From Beijerinckiaceae bacterium (GTDB taxonomy: Bacteria; Pseudomonadota; Alphaproteobacteria; Rhizobiales; Beijerinckiaceae), in assembly GCA_947455285.1 (NCBI GenBank), contig CANGOK010000134.1, positions 1-8,795 on the forward strand: a DNA stretch of 8,795 nt, in the 5' to 3' direction. The notes beneath the pieces were generated by a model, which did not search any database, was not told the origin of the DNA, and saw nothing but the letters and a program-made list of their open reading frames with translations. This document shows, piece by piece, positions 1 through 7,002 of the stretch. The translations under genes and the position numbers were made by a program. Numbering within the stretch: the stretch's first letter is position 1; every line of letters starts with the position of its first letter.

Positions 1-2622
1 CCGCGTCTGTCGGAGATCAGCGGCGTGGGGCGCGTGTCGATTCAGGGCGGCGTACGTCCCGCCGTGCGCATTCAGGCTGATCTTGCGCGGCTCGCATCTT
101 ATCGCCTTGGCCTTGAGGATCTGCGTCTCGCCATCGTCGGCGCCAATGTGGCCGGCGCCAAGGGCGCGCTTGATGGCGCCCAGCAATCCTACACGATCGC
201 GAGCAACGACCAGATCGGCGGCGCCGAGGCCTATCGCGGCATCGTCGTGGCATGGCGCAACAATGCGCCTGTCATGCTGCGAGATGTGGCGGAGGTGGTG
301 GATGGGCTCGAAAACACGCGCGTCGGCGGTTGGTACAATGGGCGCACGGCGATTGTGCTTGATGTGCAGAAACAACCCGGGGCGAACATCATCGACGCCG
401 TTGATCGCCTGAAGCGTGAATTGCCCCGCCTGACACGCTCGCTTCCTGCCGGCGCCGAGCTTGTCGTGGTGCACGACCGCACGCAAACCATTCGCGCCTC
501 CATCGCTGATGTGCAGTTTACGCTGGCGCTAGCGATTGGTCTTGTGGTGCTTGTGGTGCTGCTTTTCCTGCGCACCCTGCGCGCCACGATCATCGCGGGC
601 GTGACCTTGCCGCTGTCCATCTTCGCCAGCTTCGCCGCCATGTGGCTTGCCGGCTTCAGCCTAGACAATCTCTCGCTCATGGCGCTCACCATCGGCACGG
701 GCTTTGTGGTCGATGACGCCATCGTCATGATCGAGAACATCGTGCGCAATCTCGAGAGTGGAAAATCTCCCCTGCAAGCCGCGCTCGATGGGGCGCGGGA
801 AATCGGCTTCACCGTCATCTCGCTCACCGCTTCGCTGGTGGCGGTGTTCATTCCTTTGCTTTTCATGACGGGCGTGGTTGGACGCATGTTTCGCGAGTTC
901 GCGATCACGCTGACCCTTGCAGTCGTGGTCTCCGCAGTCATTTCGCTCACGCTTACGCCGATGATGTGCGGGCGCCTTTTGCGCGCCATTCCTGCTGACG
1001 CCAAGCCGCCGCGCCTGCTGCGTATGGCGGAATGGCCCTTCGCTGCCATGGCGCGTCTCTATGACGCCACGCTCGGCTGGGCCGTGGCGCGGCAGGGGCT
1101 GATGATGCTCGTCACGCTGGGCACTCTGGCGCTCACCGTCTGGCTTTATATCGTCATCCCCAAGGGCTTCCTGCCGGTGCAGGATACCGGCCTCGTCACT
1201 GTGAATGTGGAAGCTGCGCCCGACGTCTCCTTCCGCGAGATCTCGCGTTTGCAGGAAGAGGTCGCCGCCATCATGAGCCGCGATCCTGAGGTCACGGGCG
1301 TCGTTGGCGTTGTTGGCGTCGGGCCTTTGAACGTCACGCAGAACACCGCGCGCCTCACCGTGGTCCTGAAGCCGCGTGACGAGCGCCGCGTGGACGCCAG
1401 CGCAGTCGCCGAGCGCTTGCGTGCGGCCGCTTCCGTCGTCTCGGGCGTGACCCTATATGCGCAGCCCGCGCAGGACATCCAGATCACAACCCAATCCAGC
1501 CGTTCGCAATTTCAATATACGCTCTCGAGCACAGACGCCGCCGAGATCGAATCCTGGGCGAAAAAGCTTGCGCAGGAGCTGCGCGCGTCCGGCGTCGTGC
1601 GCAACGTCGCCGCCGAGACCAATGATGGCGGCCCGCGTATCTTCGTTGATGTGGATCGCGAGAAGGCGGGGCGTCTTGGCATTGGGATGCAGGCCATAGA
1701 CGATACGCTCAACAGCGCCTTTGGCCAGCGACAGGTCTCGACCATCTATGCGCAGTCGAACCAGTATCGCGTGATCCTTGAAGCCGCGCCGCATTATCAG
1801 ACCGACCCCGCCGCGCTTGCAAAACTATATGTGACGGGCGCCGGCGGCGTGCAGACGCCGCTTGAGACTGTGGCTCGCATCAAGCGCACCACGGCGCCGC
1901 TCGCGGTCATGCATCAGGATCAGTTCCCAGCCGCCGTGGTGAGTTTCGATCTTGAGCCTCACGCCTCCCTTGGCGATGCGGTTCAGGCGGTCGCGCGCGC
2001 TGAAGCCGACATCGGCATGCCAGCTTCGGTGATCGGAACCTTCCGCGCCGACGCCGCCGAGTTCAAGCGCTCGCTGGCGAACCAGCCCTGGCTGATCCTC
2101 GCCGCCATCATCGCGATCTATGTGGTGCTGGGCATGCTCTACGAGAGCTTCGCCCATCCCTTCACCATTCTCACCACGCTGCCGTCGGCGGGAGTCGGCG
2201 CGCTGCTCGCTCTTATGCTCACGGGTCAGGATCTATCGATCATCGCGCTGATCGGCATCGTGCTGCTCATGGGCATCGTGAAGAAAAACGCGATCATGAT
2301 GATTGACTTCGCGCTTGTGGCCGAACGCCAGGGCCTCTCGCCGCAAGAGGCCATCCTGCGCGCTTGCCACCTGCGTTTCCGCCCCATCATGATGACGACG
2401 CTCGCCGCGCTCTTTGGCGCGCTGCCCCTCGCTTTCGCCAGCGGCGATGGCGCCGAGTTGCGCATCCCCTTAGGCGTGTCGATCGTTGGCGGCCTGCTGC
2501 TCAGCCAGATGCTGACGCTCTATACGACGCCGGTGATCTATCTCGCCGTCGAGCGCCTTCGCGCCCGCATGGGCTGGCGTGGACGCAAGGCCATCGTGGC
2601 GCCGCCAGAGGGCGTCCCATGA
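1..2622 (+). CDS. mdtB: MdtB-like RND multidrug efflux pump subunit, 5'-truncated by window edge
   Basis: This is an inner-membrane proton/drug antiporter of the RND (HAE1/AcrB) superfamily, and the visible part is 873 residues. The frame is open from base 1, so the start lies upstream; about 170 N-terminal residues (TM1 and the first part of the porter domain) are missing compared with the roughly 1,040 usual for MdtB. Numbering from the first visible codon, TM2 begins near residue 174. TM4 carries the proton-relay pair D238-D239 in VVDDAIV, TM7 lies near 366-384, the second periplasmic porter loop follows, and TM8 starts near 698. TM10 carries the relay lysine K762 in VKKNAIMMIDF. Stretches such as QPGANII, LTLTPMMC and FGQRQVSTIYAQSNQYRV are close to E. 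coli MdtB as I recall it. Its stop overlaps the mdtC-like start, so the two products probably assemble together. The assignment to MdtB over other RND pumps rests on this resemblance and the paired arrangement. Confidence 0.93.
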   Translation, partial: PRLSEISGVGRVSIQGGVRPAVRIQADLARLASYRLGLEDLRLAIVGANVAGAKGALDGAQQSYTIASNDQIGGAEAYRGIVVAWRNNAPVMLRDVAEVVDGLENTRVGGWYNGRTAIVLDVQKQPGANIIDAVDRLKRELPRLTRSLPAGAELVVVHDRTQTIRASIADVQFTLALAIGLVVLVVLLFLRTLRATIIAGVTLPLSIFASFAAMWLAGFSLDNLSLMALTIGTGFVVDDAIVMIENIVRNLESGKSPLQAALDGAREIGFTVISLTASLVAVFIPLLFMTGVVGRMFREFAITLTLAVVVSAVISLTLTPMMCGRLLRAIPADAKPPRLLRMAEWPFAAMARLYDATLGWAVARQGLMMLVTLGTLALTVWLYIVIPKGFLPVQDTGLVTVNVEAAPDVSFREISRLQEEVAAIMSRDPEVTGVVGVVGVGPLNVTQNTARLTVVLKPRDERRVDASAVAERLRAAASVVSGVTLYAQPAQDIQITTQSSRSQFQYTLSSTDAAEIESWAKKLAQELRASGVVRNVAAETNDGGPRIFVDVDREKAGRLGIGMQAIDDTLNSAFGQRQVSTIYAQSNQYRVILEAAPHYQTDPAALAKLYVTGAGGVQTPLETVARIKRTTAPLAVMHQDQFPAAVVSFDLEPHASLGDAVQAVARAEADIGMPASVIGTFRADAAEFKRSLANQPWLILAAIIAIYVVLGMLYESFAHPFTILTTLPSAGVGALLALMLTGQDLSIIALIGIVLLMGIVKKNAIMMIDFALVAERQGLSPQEAILRACHLRFRPIMMTTLAALFGALPLAFASGDGAELRIPLGVSIVGGLLLSQMLTLYTTPVIYLAVERLRARMGWRGRKAIVAPPEGVP
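2608..2612 (+). promoter_or_regulatory. Ribosome binding site of the mdtC-like gene
   Basis: GAGGG lies six bases before the ATG at 2619, inside the last codons of the mdtB-like gene. It supports this ATG as the start in preference to longer in-frame readings that would begin as far upstream as 2364. Confidence 0.7.
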
Positions 2623-5600
2623 GAAGCCTCTCCGCCCCTTTCATCCTGCGTCCCGTCGCCACCACGCTGCTGTCATTCGCGCTGCTGCTGCTGGGCTGCC
2701 TTGGCTATGCGTTTTTGCCTGTCGCGAATTTGCCGAATGTAGAATTTCCCGTCATTCGCGTCACTGCAAGCAGGCCCGGCGCTGACCCCTCCACCATGGC
2801 GGCCAGCGTGGCTGCGCCGCTGGAGCGCGCGCTCGGCTCCATTTCGGGCGTCAATGAAATCACTTCGTGGAGTTCGCTCGGCTCCACCAGCATCACCCTG
2901 CAATTCAACCTCGGCCGCAGCATAGATTCCGCCGCGCGCGATGTGCAGGCCGCGTTGAACGCCGCCGTGACGGATCTGCCCGGCGACATGCCGAGCCTGC
3001 CGCGTTTCCGCAAGGCCAATCCAAACGCGATGCCGGTGGTTTTGCTGGCGCTCACGTCAGACACGCTTGCGCCTGACGCTATGTTTGATCTAGCGGATTC
3101 CATCATCGCGCAACGTCTGTCGCAGGTGGAAGGCGTCGCGGAAGTGCAGGTGAACGGCGCCGAACAACCTGCGCTGCGGGTGCGGCTTGATCCTGCAAAG
3201 CTTGCAGCCATGGGGGTTGGGCTAGAGGAGGTGCGCAGCGCCATTGTGGCGGCGAATACGCTGTCTCCGCTCGGCTCCTTCGAAGGGGAATTCGTCAGCC
3301 AGACCATCGCCACCAGCGGTCAGCTCACACATCCGCAGGATTATGAGCAGATCATCCTGCGCAGCAAGTCAGGCGCGGTCGTTCGGCTTGGCGATGTCGC
3401 GAGCGTTTTGCCCGGCGTCCGCAATACGCGCGCGGCGGGCTGGTACAATGGCAAGCCCGCCGTCATCGTGCAGATCACCAAATTGCCAGACGCCAATGTG
3501 ATCGACACCGTGGATGGCGTGAAGCGGGCGCTCACCCAATTGAAGGCTCTGGTTCCGCCGGGGCTCGAGTTCAAGATCATGATGGACCGCACGGTGATGA
3601 TCCGCGCCTCCATCGACGATCTGCAGAAAACGTTGGTGATCTCCATCGCCATGGTGATGCTCGTGGTCTTCGCCTTTTTGCGTCGCGCGGCGCCTGTGGC
3701 GGGGGCTGGCGTGGCGGTTCCTTTGTCGCTGGGCGTCGCCTTCGCCAGCATGTGGGCCTGCGGCTATACGCTCGACAATCTCTCGCTCATGGCTGTCGTG
3801 ATCTCCGTCGGTTTCGTCGTCGATGACGCCATCGTCATGGTGGAGAATATCGACCGCAACATCGCAGGCGGCGTGAGCCCCATGCGCGCGGCTTTAATGG
3901 GCGCGCGGCAGATCGGCTTCACGGTCATCTCCATCAGCCTGTCATTGATCGCAGCCTTCATTCCGCTGCTCTTCATGCCGGGGATCATGGGGCGCATGTT
4001 CCGCGAATTTTCGCTCACCCTCGCCTTCGCCATTCTCGCTTCGGCGTTCGTTTCGCTCACCGTGACGCCGATGATTTGCGGACGCTTCATGGCCAATAGC
4101 GAACGCACATCGGGCTGGTTCGACCGCGCGCTTGATCGCCTGCGTGACGCTTATGGCCGTTCGCTTGAACTCGCCTTTGCGCGGCCTTTCATCGTGCTTG
4201 CCGTTTTTGTGCTGACGATTGGCCTGACCGTTCAGATGTATCGCATCGTGCCCAAGGGCATGTTGCCGGAGGATGATCTTGGCCTGCTCTTCGGTTTCAC
4301 CGAAGGCGGTCCCGATATTTCCTTCCCCGCCATGCAGGAGATTCAGAGCAAGGCCGCAGCCATCATCGCAGCGGACCCCGCTGTGGAATCCACGGCATCC
4401 TTCGTGGGCGGCGGATGGTCGGTGAACAGCGGGCGCATGTACGTCGGCTTGAAAGCCCAGCGCGACGATAATTCAAAGAAGGTGATCGCTCGCCTGCGTG
4501 AGCAACTGTCGCTGCTTCCTGGCCTGCGCGTCTTCCTCGTCGCCATGCAGGACGTACGCGTTGGCGGGCGTCAGGGCAAATCGAATTTCCAGTTCACGCT
4601 CTGGGGCTCCGACGCCGAAGAGCTCGACGCCTGGGGCGTGAAGTCGGTGGAGGCGGCGAAGGCCCTGCCGCAACTCGTCGATGTTTCAAGCGATCGCGAG
4701 AAGGAAGGCTTGCAGGCCAAGGTGGTGATCGACCGGGCGGCGGCTGCGCGCATGGGCGTCAACATCGCCGCCATCGACAATGTGCTCTCGGACGCCTTCA
4801 GCCAGAGGCAGATCTCGACCATTTATGGCGAACGCAACCAATATAAGGTGGTGCTGGAGGTGGCGCCGTCGCGCCAGCGCGATCCCAACGATTTTTCCGG
4901 GCTCTTCGTGCCGGGCGCAGGCGGCGTGCAGGTGCCGCTTGGCTCGCTTGCGCGGGTCGAGCGCGGTTCCGCGCCGCTCTCGATCAACCACACCGGCCAG
5001 TTCGCCTCCATAACGATCAATTACGCCGCAGCGCCCGGCGTCGTCGCCGAAGAAGCCAATACGGCCCTGCAGGGCGCCATCGCCGCGCTCCGCCTGCCGC
5101 CCGGCGTGCGGGCGGATTTTTCAGGTGACGCGAAAGCCATCGCCGATTCCTCCAATGATGGTCTTTTGCTCATTTTCGCCGCGCTCATCGCCGTCTACAT
5201 CATCCTTGGCGTTCTCTATGAAAGCCTCATCCACCCCTTGACCATTCTCTCCACGCTTCCCCCTGCGGGTCTAGGCGCTCTGTTCGCCCTTGAGGCGGTG
5301 GGCATGGAGCTGACGATGGTCGCCTTCATCGGCATCATCTTGCTCATCGGCATTGTGAAGAAGAACGGCATCATGCTGGTCGATTTCGCCATAGCTGCGC
5401 AAAGGGAGAAGGGCCTTGCGCCGCTCGAGGCCGTGCGCGCCGCCTGTCTTGAGCGGTTCCGGCCGATCCTCATGACCACCATGGCTGCGATTTTTGGGGC
5501 CGTGCCCATTCTCATCGCCGCCGGCGCAGGGTCGGAGCTGCGCCGTCCGCTCGGCGTCACCATTGTGGGCGGTCTTGTGCTGTCGCAGATCCTCACTCTC

Positions 5601-5723
5601 TATACGACGCCGGTGATCTATCTGCTGATGAGCCGTTTTTCGCGGGGCAAGGCCCCGGCGACGCTGCAAAAAGCGGCTCTGAGCCTGCCTTTGGACAAGT
5701 CCAGATCCCAAGGCGTTGCGTAA
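2619..5723 (+). CDS. mdtC: MdtC-like RND multidrug efflux pump subunit
   Basis: This complete inner-membrane RND antiporter has 1,034 residues, near the roughly 1,025 of E. coli MdtC. The ATG at 2619 overlaps the previous stop (ATGA), has GAGGG upstream, and gives an N-terminus (MRSLSAPFILRPVATTLLS) that matches the MdtC pattern. TM1 spans about 12-32 and the first porter loop runs to about 335. TM2 starts near 338. TM4 holds D402-D403 in VVDDAIV, and TM7 lies near 523-541. The second porter loop reaches about 848 and TM8 follows. TM10 holds K915 in VKKNGIMLVDF, and the RFRPILMTT segment precedes TM11. In E. coli, MdtB and MdtC form a mixed trimer in which MdtB mainly couples protons and MdtC mainly handles substrate; both relay sets look intact here. 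The partner adaptor (mdtA) would be expected upstream of the window. Substrates cannot be predicted from the sequence. Confidence 0.95.
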   Translation: MRSLSAPFILRPVATTLLSFALLLLGCLGYAFLPVANLPNVEFPVIRVTASRPGADPSTMAASVAAPLERALGSISGVNEITSWSSLGSTSITLQFNLGRSIDSAARDVQAALNAAVTDLPGDMPSLPRFRKANPNAMPVVLLALTSDTLAPDAMFDLADSIIAQRLSQVEGVAEVQVNGAEQPALRVRLDPAKLAAMGVGLEEVRSAIVAANTLSPLGSFEGEFVSQTIATSGQLTHPQDYEQIILRSKSGAVVRLGDVASVLPGVRNTRAAGWYNGKPAVIVQITKLPDANVIDTVDGVKRALTQLKALVPPGLEFKIMMDRTVMIRASIDDLQKTLVISIAMVMLVVFAFLRRAAPVAGAGVAVPLSLGVAFASMWACGYTLDNLSLMAVVISVGFVVDDAIVMVENIDRNIAGGVSPMRAALMGARQIGFTVISISLSLIAAFIPLLFMPGIMGRMFREFSLTLAFAILASAFVSLTVTPMICGRFMANSERTSGWFDRALDRLRDAYGRSLELAFARPFIVLAVFVLTIGLTVQMYRIVPKGMLPEDDLGLLFGFTEGGPDISFPAMQEIQSKAAAIIAADPAVESTASFVGGGWSVNSGRMYVGLKAQRDDNSKKVIARLREQLSLLPGLRVFLVAMQDVRVGGRQGKSNFQFTLWGSDAEELDAWGVKSVEAAKALPQLVDVSSDREKEGLQAKVVIDRAAAARMGVNIAAIDNVLSDAFSQRQISTIYGERNQYKVVLEVAPSRQRDPNDFSGLFVPGAGGVQVPLGSLARVERGSAPLSINHTGQFASITINYAAAPGVVAEEANTALQGAIAALRLPPGVRADFSGDAKAIADSSNDGLLLIFAALIAVYIILGVLYESLIHPLTILSTLPPAGLGALFALEAVGMELTMVAFIGIILLIGIVKKNGIMLVDFAIAAQREKGLAPLEAVRAACLERFRPILMTTMAAIFGAVPILIAAGAGSELRRPLGVTIVGGLVLSQILTLYTTPVIYLLMSRFSRGKAPATLQKAALSLPLDKSRSQGVA

Positions 5724-5727
5724 TTTT

Positions 5728-5760
5728 CAGGCTGCGCGCTTTGCGCCGCCTGCATTTTCT
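5728..5760 (+). terminator. Probable rho-independent terminator after the mdtC-like gene
   Basis: Four bases after the TAA at 5721-5723, CAGGC-T-GCGC (5728-5737) pairs with GCGC-C-GCCTG (5743-5752). This gives nine base pairs with one T/C mismatch around a five-base loop, GCTTT. The downstream side is T-rich (CATTTTCT, 5753-5760), while the other side does not give a U tract on the minus strand, so it would act on plus-strand transcription. The T tract is interrupted, so strength is uncertain. It would separate the mdtBC-like unit from the adaptor-pump unit. Confidence 0.6.
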
Positions 5761-5803
5761 ATCTGTCGCTCTATCCTGCTTTGTGTGCTAGAGCCCCCCA
5801 GCC

Positions 5804-5819
5804 CTTCGCAGTTGCGAAG
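5804..5819 (+). promoter_or_regulatory. 16-base inverted repeat, candidate operator or leader hairpin
   Basis: CTTCGCA-GT-TGCGAAG is a perfect 7+7 inverted repeat with a two-base centre, ending 20 bases before the adaptor ATG at 5840. Its size and symmetry fit the binding site of a dimeric repressor of the TetR or MarR kind, which often control RND adaptor-pump operons; that role is inference. The two-base centre would make a tight RNA hairpin, so a DNA-protein site seems likelier. I could not place a convincing sigma-70 promoter in the gap: TATCCT at 5772-5777 is a weak -10 candidate without a good -35 partner. Confidence 0.45.
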
Positions 5820-5839
5820 AACAGCCTTTCCGGTGCCTG

Positions 5840-6991
5840 ATGCGACGTTTCCTCATTTTCACTTTCGTTTTCCTCCTGCTGGCGGGTTTCGCGGGCGGGC
5901 TCGGCTACTTCCAGTTCATTGTGAAGCCCGAGATGATCAAGGGCTTCATCGCCAAGGCTCCGCCGCCTGTGGCGGTGGTGGCTGTGGCGGAGGCCAAGCA
6001 TGAGGATTGGATCGATCGCATCCCCGCAGTCGGCACCTTCCGCGCCGTGCAGGGCATCGAGCTTGCGCCGCAGGTCGGCGGCCTCATCCGCGCATTTCAT
6101 TTCGATTCCGGGCAGGAAGTCGCCAAGGGCGCGCTTCTGGTCGAGCTCGATGACTCCGTCGAACAGGCAGATCTGAAATCGAACCTCGCCACCCTCAAGA
6201 ACGCCGACATGGCGCTTGAGCGCCAGCGCCAACTCATCACCGGCGGCTCCACCGCCCGCTCGACGCTCGACGCCGCCGAGGCGGCGCGCGATCAGGCTTC
6301 CGCCTCGGTGGAACGCTCGCGCGCCCTCATCGGTCAGAAGGCCCTGACTGCGCCTTTCGCCGGCCGCATTGGTCTGCGCCGCGCCGACATCGGACAATAT
6401 GTTTCGCCGGGGACGGGCATCGCGAGCCTTCAGCAGCTCGATCCCATTTTCGTCGATTTTCCCGTCCCCGAACAGGCGGTGACGGAGCTCGCCACGGGGC
6501 AGACCGTGGAGGTGACGGTCGACGCCTGGCCAGATGAGACCTTCAAGGGCAAGGTCGTGTCTCTCGACGCTCGCGTCAGCGCGGAAACGCGTAACCTTGT
6601 GGTCCGCGCCGAAGTGAAGAACGAGACCAAGCGCCTGCGGCCTGGCATGTTCGCCAATGTGGCTGTTTTGGCGGGCAAGACTCAGTCGCTCATCACCCTG
6701 CCGCGCACCTCCGTCACCTATTCTCTCTATGGCGATAGCGTCTATGTGGTGAAGCCCGTTCCCGCCCAGCCGGGCGCTGCGCAAGCGGCTGGCGATCAGC
6801 AGATGGTCGTTGAGCGTCGCCCCGTGCGGCTGGGCGCCGCGCGTGGCGCCAGCATCTCCATTCTCAGTGGCGTCGAGGCCGGCGAGAAGGTGGTCAGCGA
6901 AGGGCAGCTGAAGCTCATGGCTGGCGCGCGGGTGCGCGTTGATAATTCGCTGGCCCTGCCGGCCACGCTCAATCCCCTGCCGCTGCAATAG
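5840..6991 (+). CDS. RND efflux periplasmic adaptor subunit (membrane fusion protein)
   Basis: This complete adaptor of 383 residues belongs to the HlyD/AcrA type. It would bridge the RND pump encoded next to it and an outer-membrane channel. Residues 1-24 (MRRFLIFTFVFLLLAG) form an uncleaved signal anchor or signal peptide; no lipobox cysteine is seen, unlike AcrA and MexA. A first lipoyl half covers about 64-105 (GTF...LVELDD) and an alpha-helical hairpin about 106-167. The second lipoyl half begins at TAPFAGRIGL (170-179). A beta-barrel domain follows to about 280 (FVDFPVPEQ, VDAWPDETFKG, RPGMFANV), then a membrane-proximal domain. The hairpin is shorter than in AcrA, and the conserved tip serine is alanine (A139). 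ATG 5840 is chosen because it preserves the full signal segment and a TAG at 5789 closes the frame upstream. No good ribosome binding site is visible. General resemblance is to MexH-like adaptors; the exact subfamily is uncertain. Confidence 0.94.
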   Translation: MRRFLIFTFVFLLLAGFAGGLGYFQFIVKPEMIKGFIAKAPPPVAVVAVAEAKHEDWIDRIPAVGTFRAVQGIELAPQVGGLIRAFHFDSGQEVAKGALLVELDDSVEQADLKSNLATLKNADMALERQRQLITGGSTARSTLDAAEAARDQASASVERSRALIGQKALTAPFAGRIGLRRADIGQYVSPGTGIASLQQLDPIFVDFPVPEQAVTELATGQTVEVTVDAWPDETFKGKVVSLDARVSAETRNLVVRAEVKNETKRLRPGMFANVAVLAGKTQSLITLPRTSVTYSLYGDSVYVVKPVPAQPGAAQAAGDQQMVVERRPVRLGAARGASISILSGVEAGEKVVSEGQLKLMAGARVRVDNSLALPATLNPLPLQ

Positions 6992-6994
6992 GGG
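6990..6994 (+). promoter_or_regulatory. Ribosome binding site of the third RND pump gene
   Basis: AGGGG sits eight bases before the ATG at 7003 and overlaps the adaptor's TAG stop (6989-6991). The 11-base gap between the two genes implies one transcript and probable translational coupling. Confidence 0.55.
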
Positions 6995-7002
6995 CGGGCG
7001 TC

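Noticed and set aside
25..27. GTG at 25 as the start of the first gene
   Set aside because: The frame is open to base 1, and the residues before it (LSEISGV) align with the family interior. The real start lies outside the window.
231..1049. A 272-residue minus-strand open frame inside the mdtB-like gene
   Set aside because: It is antisense to a conserved RND transmembrane region, with a Ser/Thr/Arg-rich product lacking any motif. A similar antisense frame occurs at the same place opposite the mdtC-like gene, which shows it comes from the coding constraint of the sense strand.
2364..2618. A longer N-terminus for the mdtC-like protein
   Set aside because: The extension would overlap 255 bases of the mdtB-like gene and encode Arg/Pro-rich sequence before the normal MdtC N-terminus. 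The ATG at 2619 has a ribosome binding site and matches the family start.
5693..5702. GGACAAGTCC mini-hairpin near the end of the mdtC-like gene
   Set aside because: A 4-base stem with a 2-base loop inside coding sequence and without a T tract is too weak to be a terminator.
5771..6988. A 405-residue open frame on the minus strand covering nearly the whole adaptor gene
   Set aside because: It mirrors the adaptor gene exactly, and its product is rich in His, Arg, Asp and Gly with no recognisable domain, as expected from the antisense of a high-GC gene. The plus-strand frame gives a clear adaptor protein.
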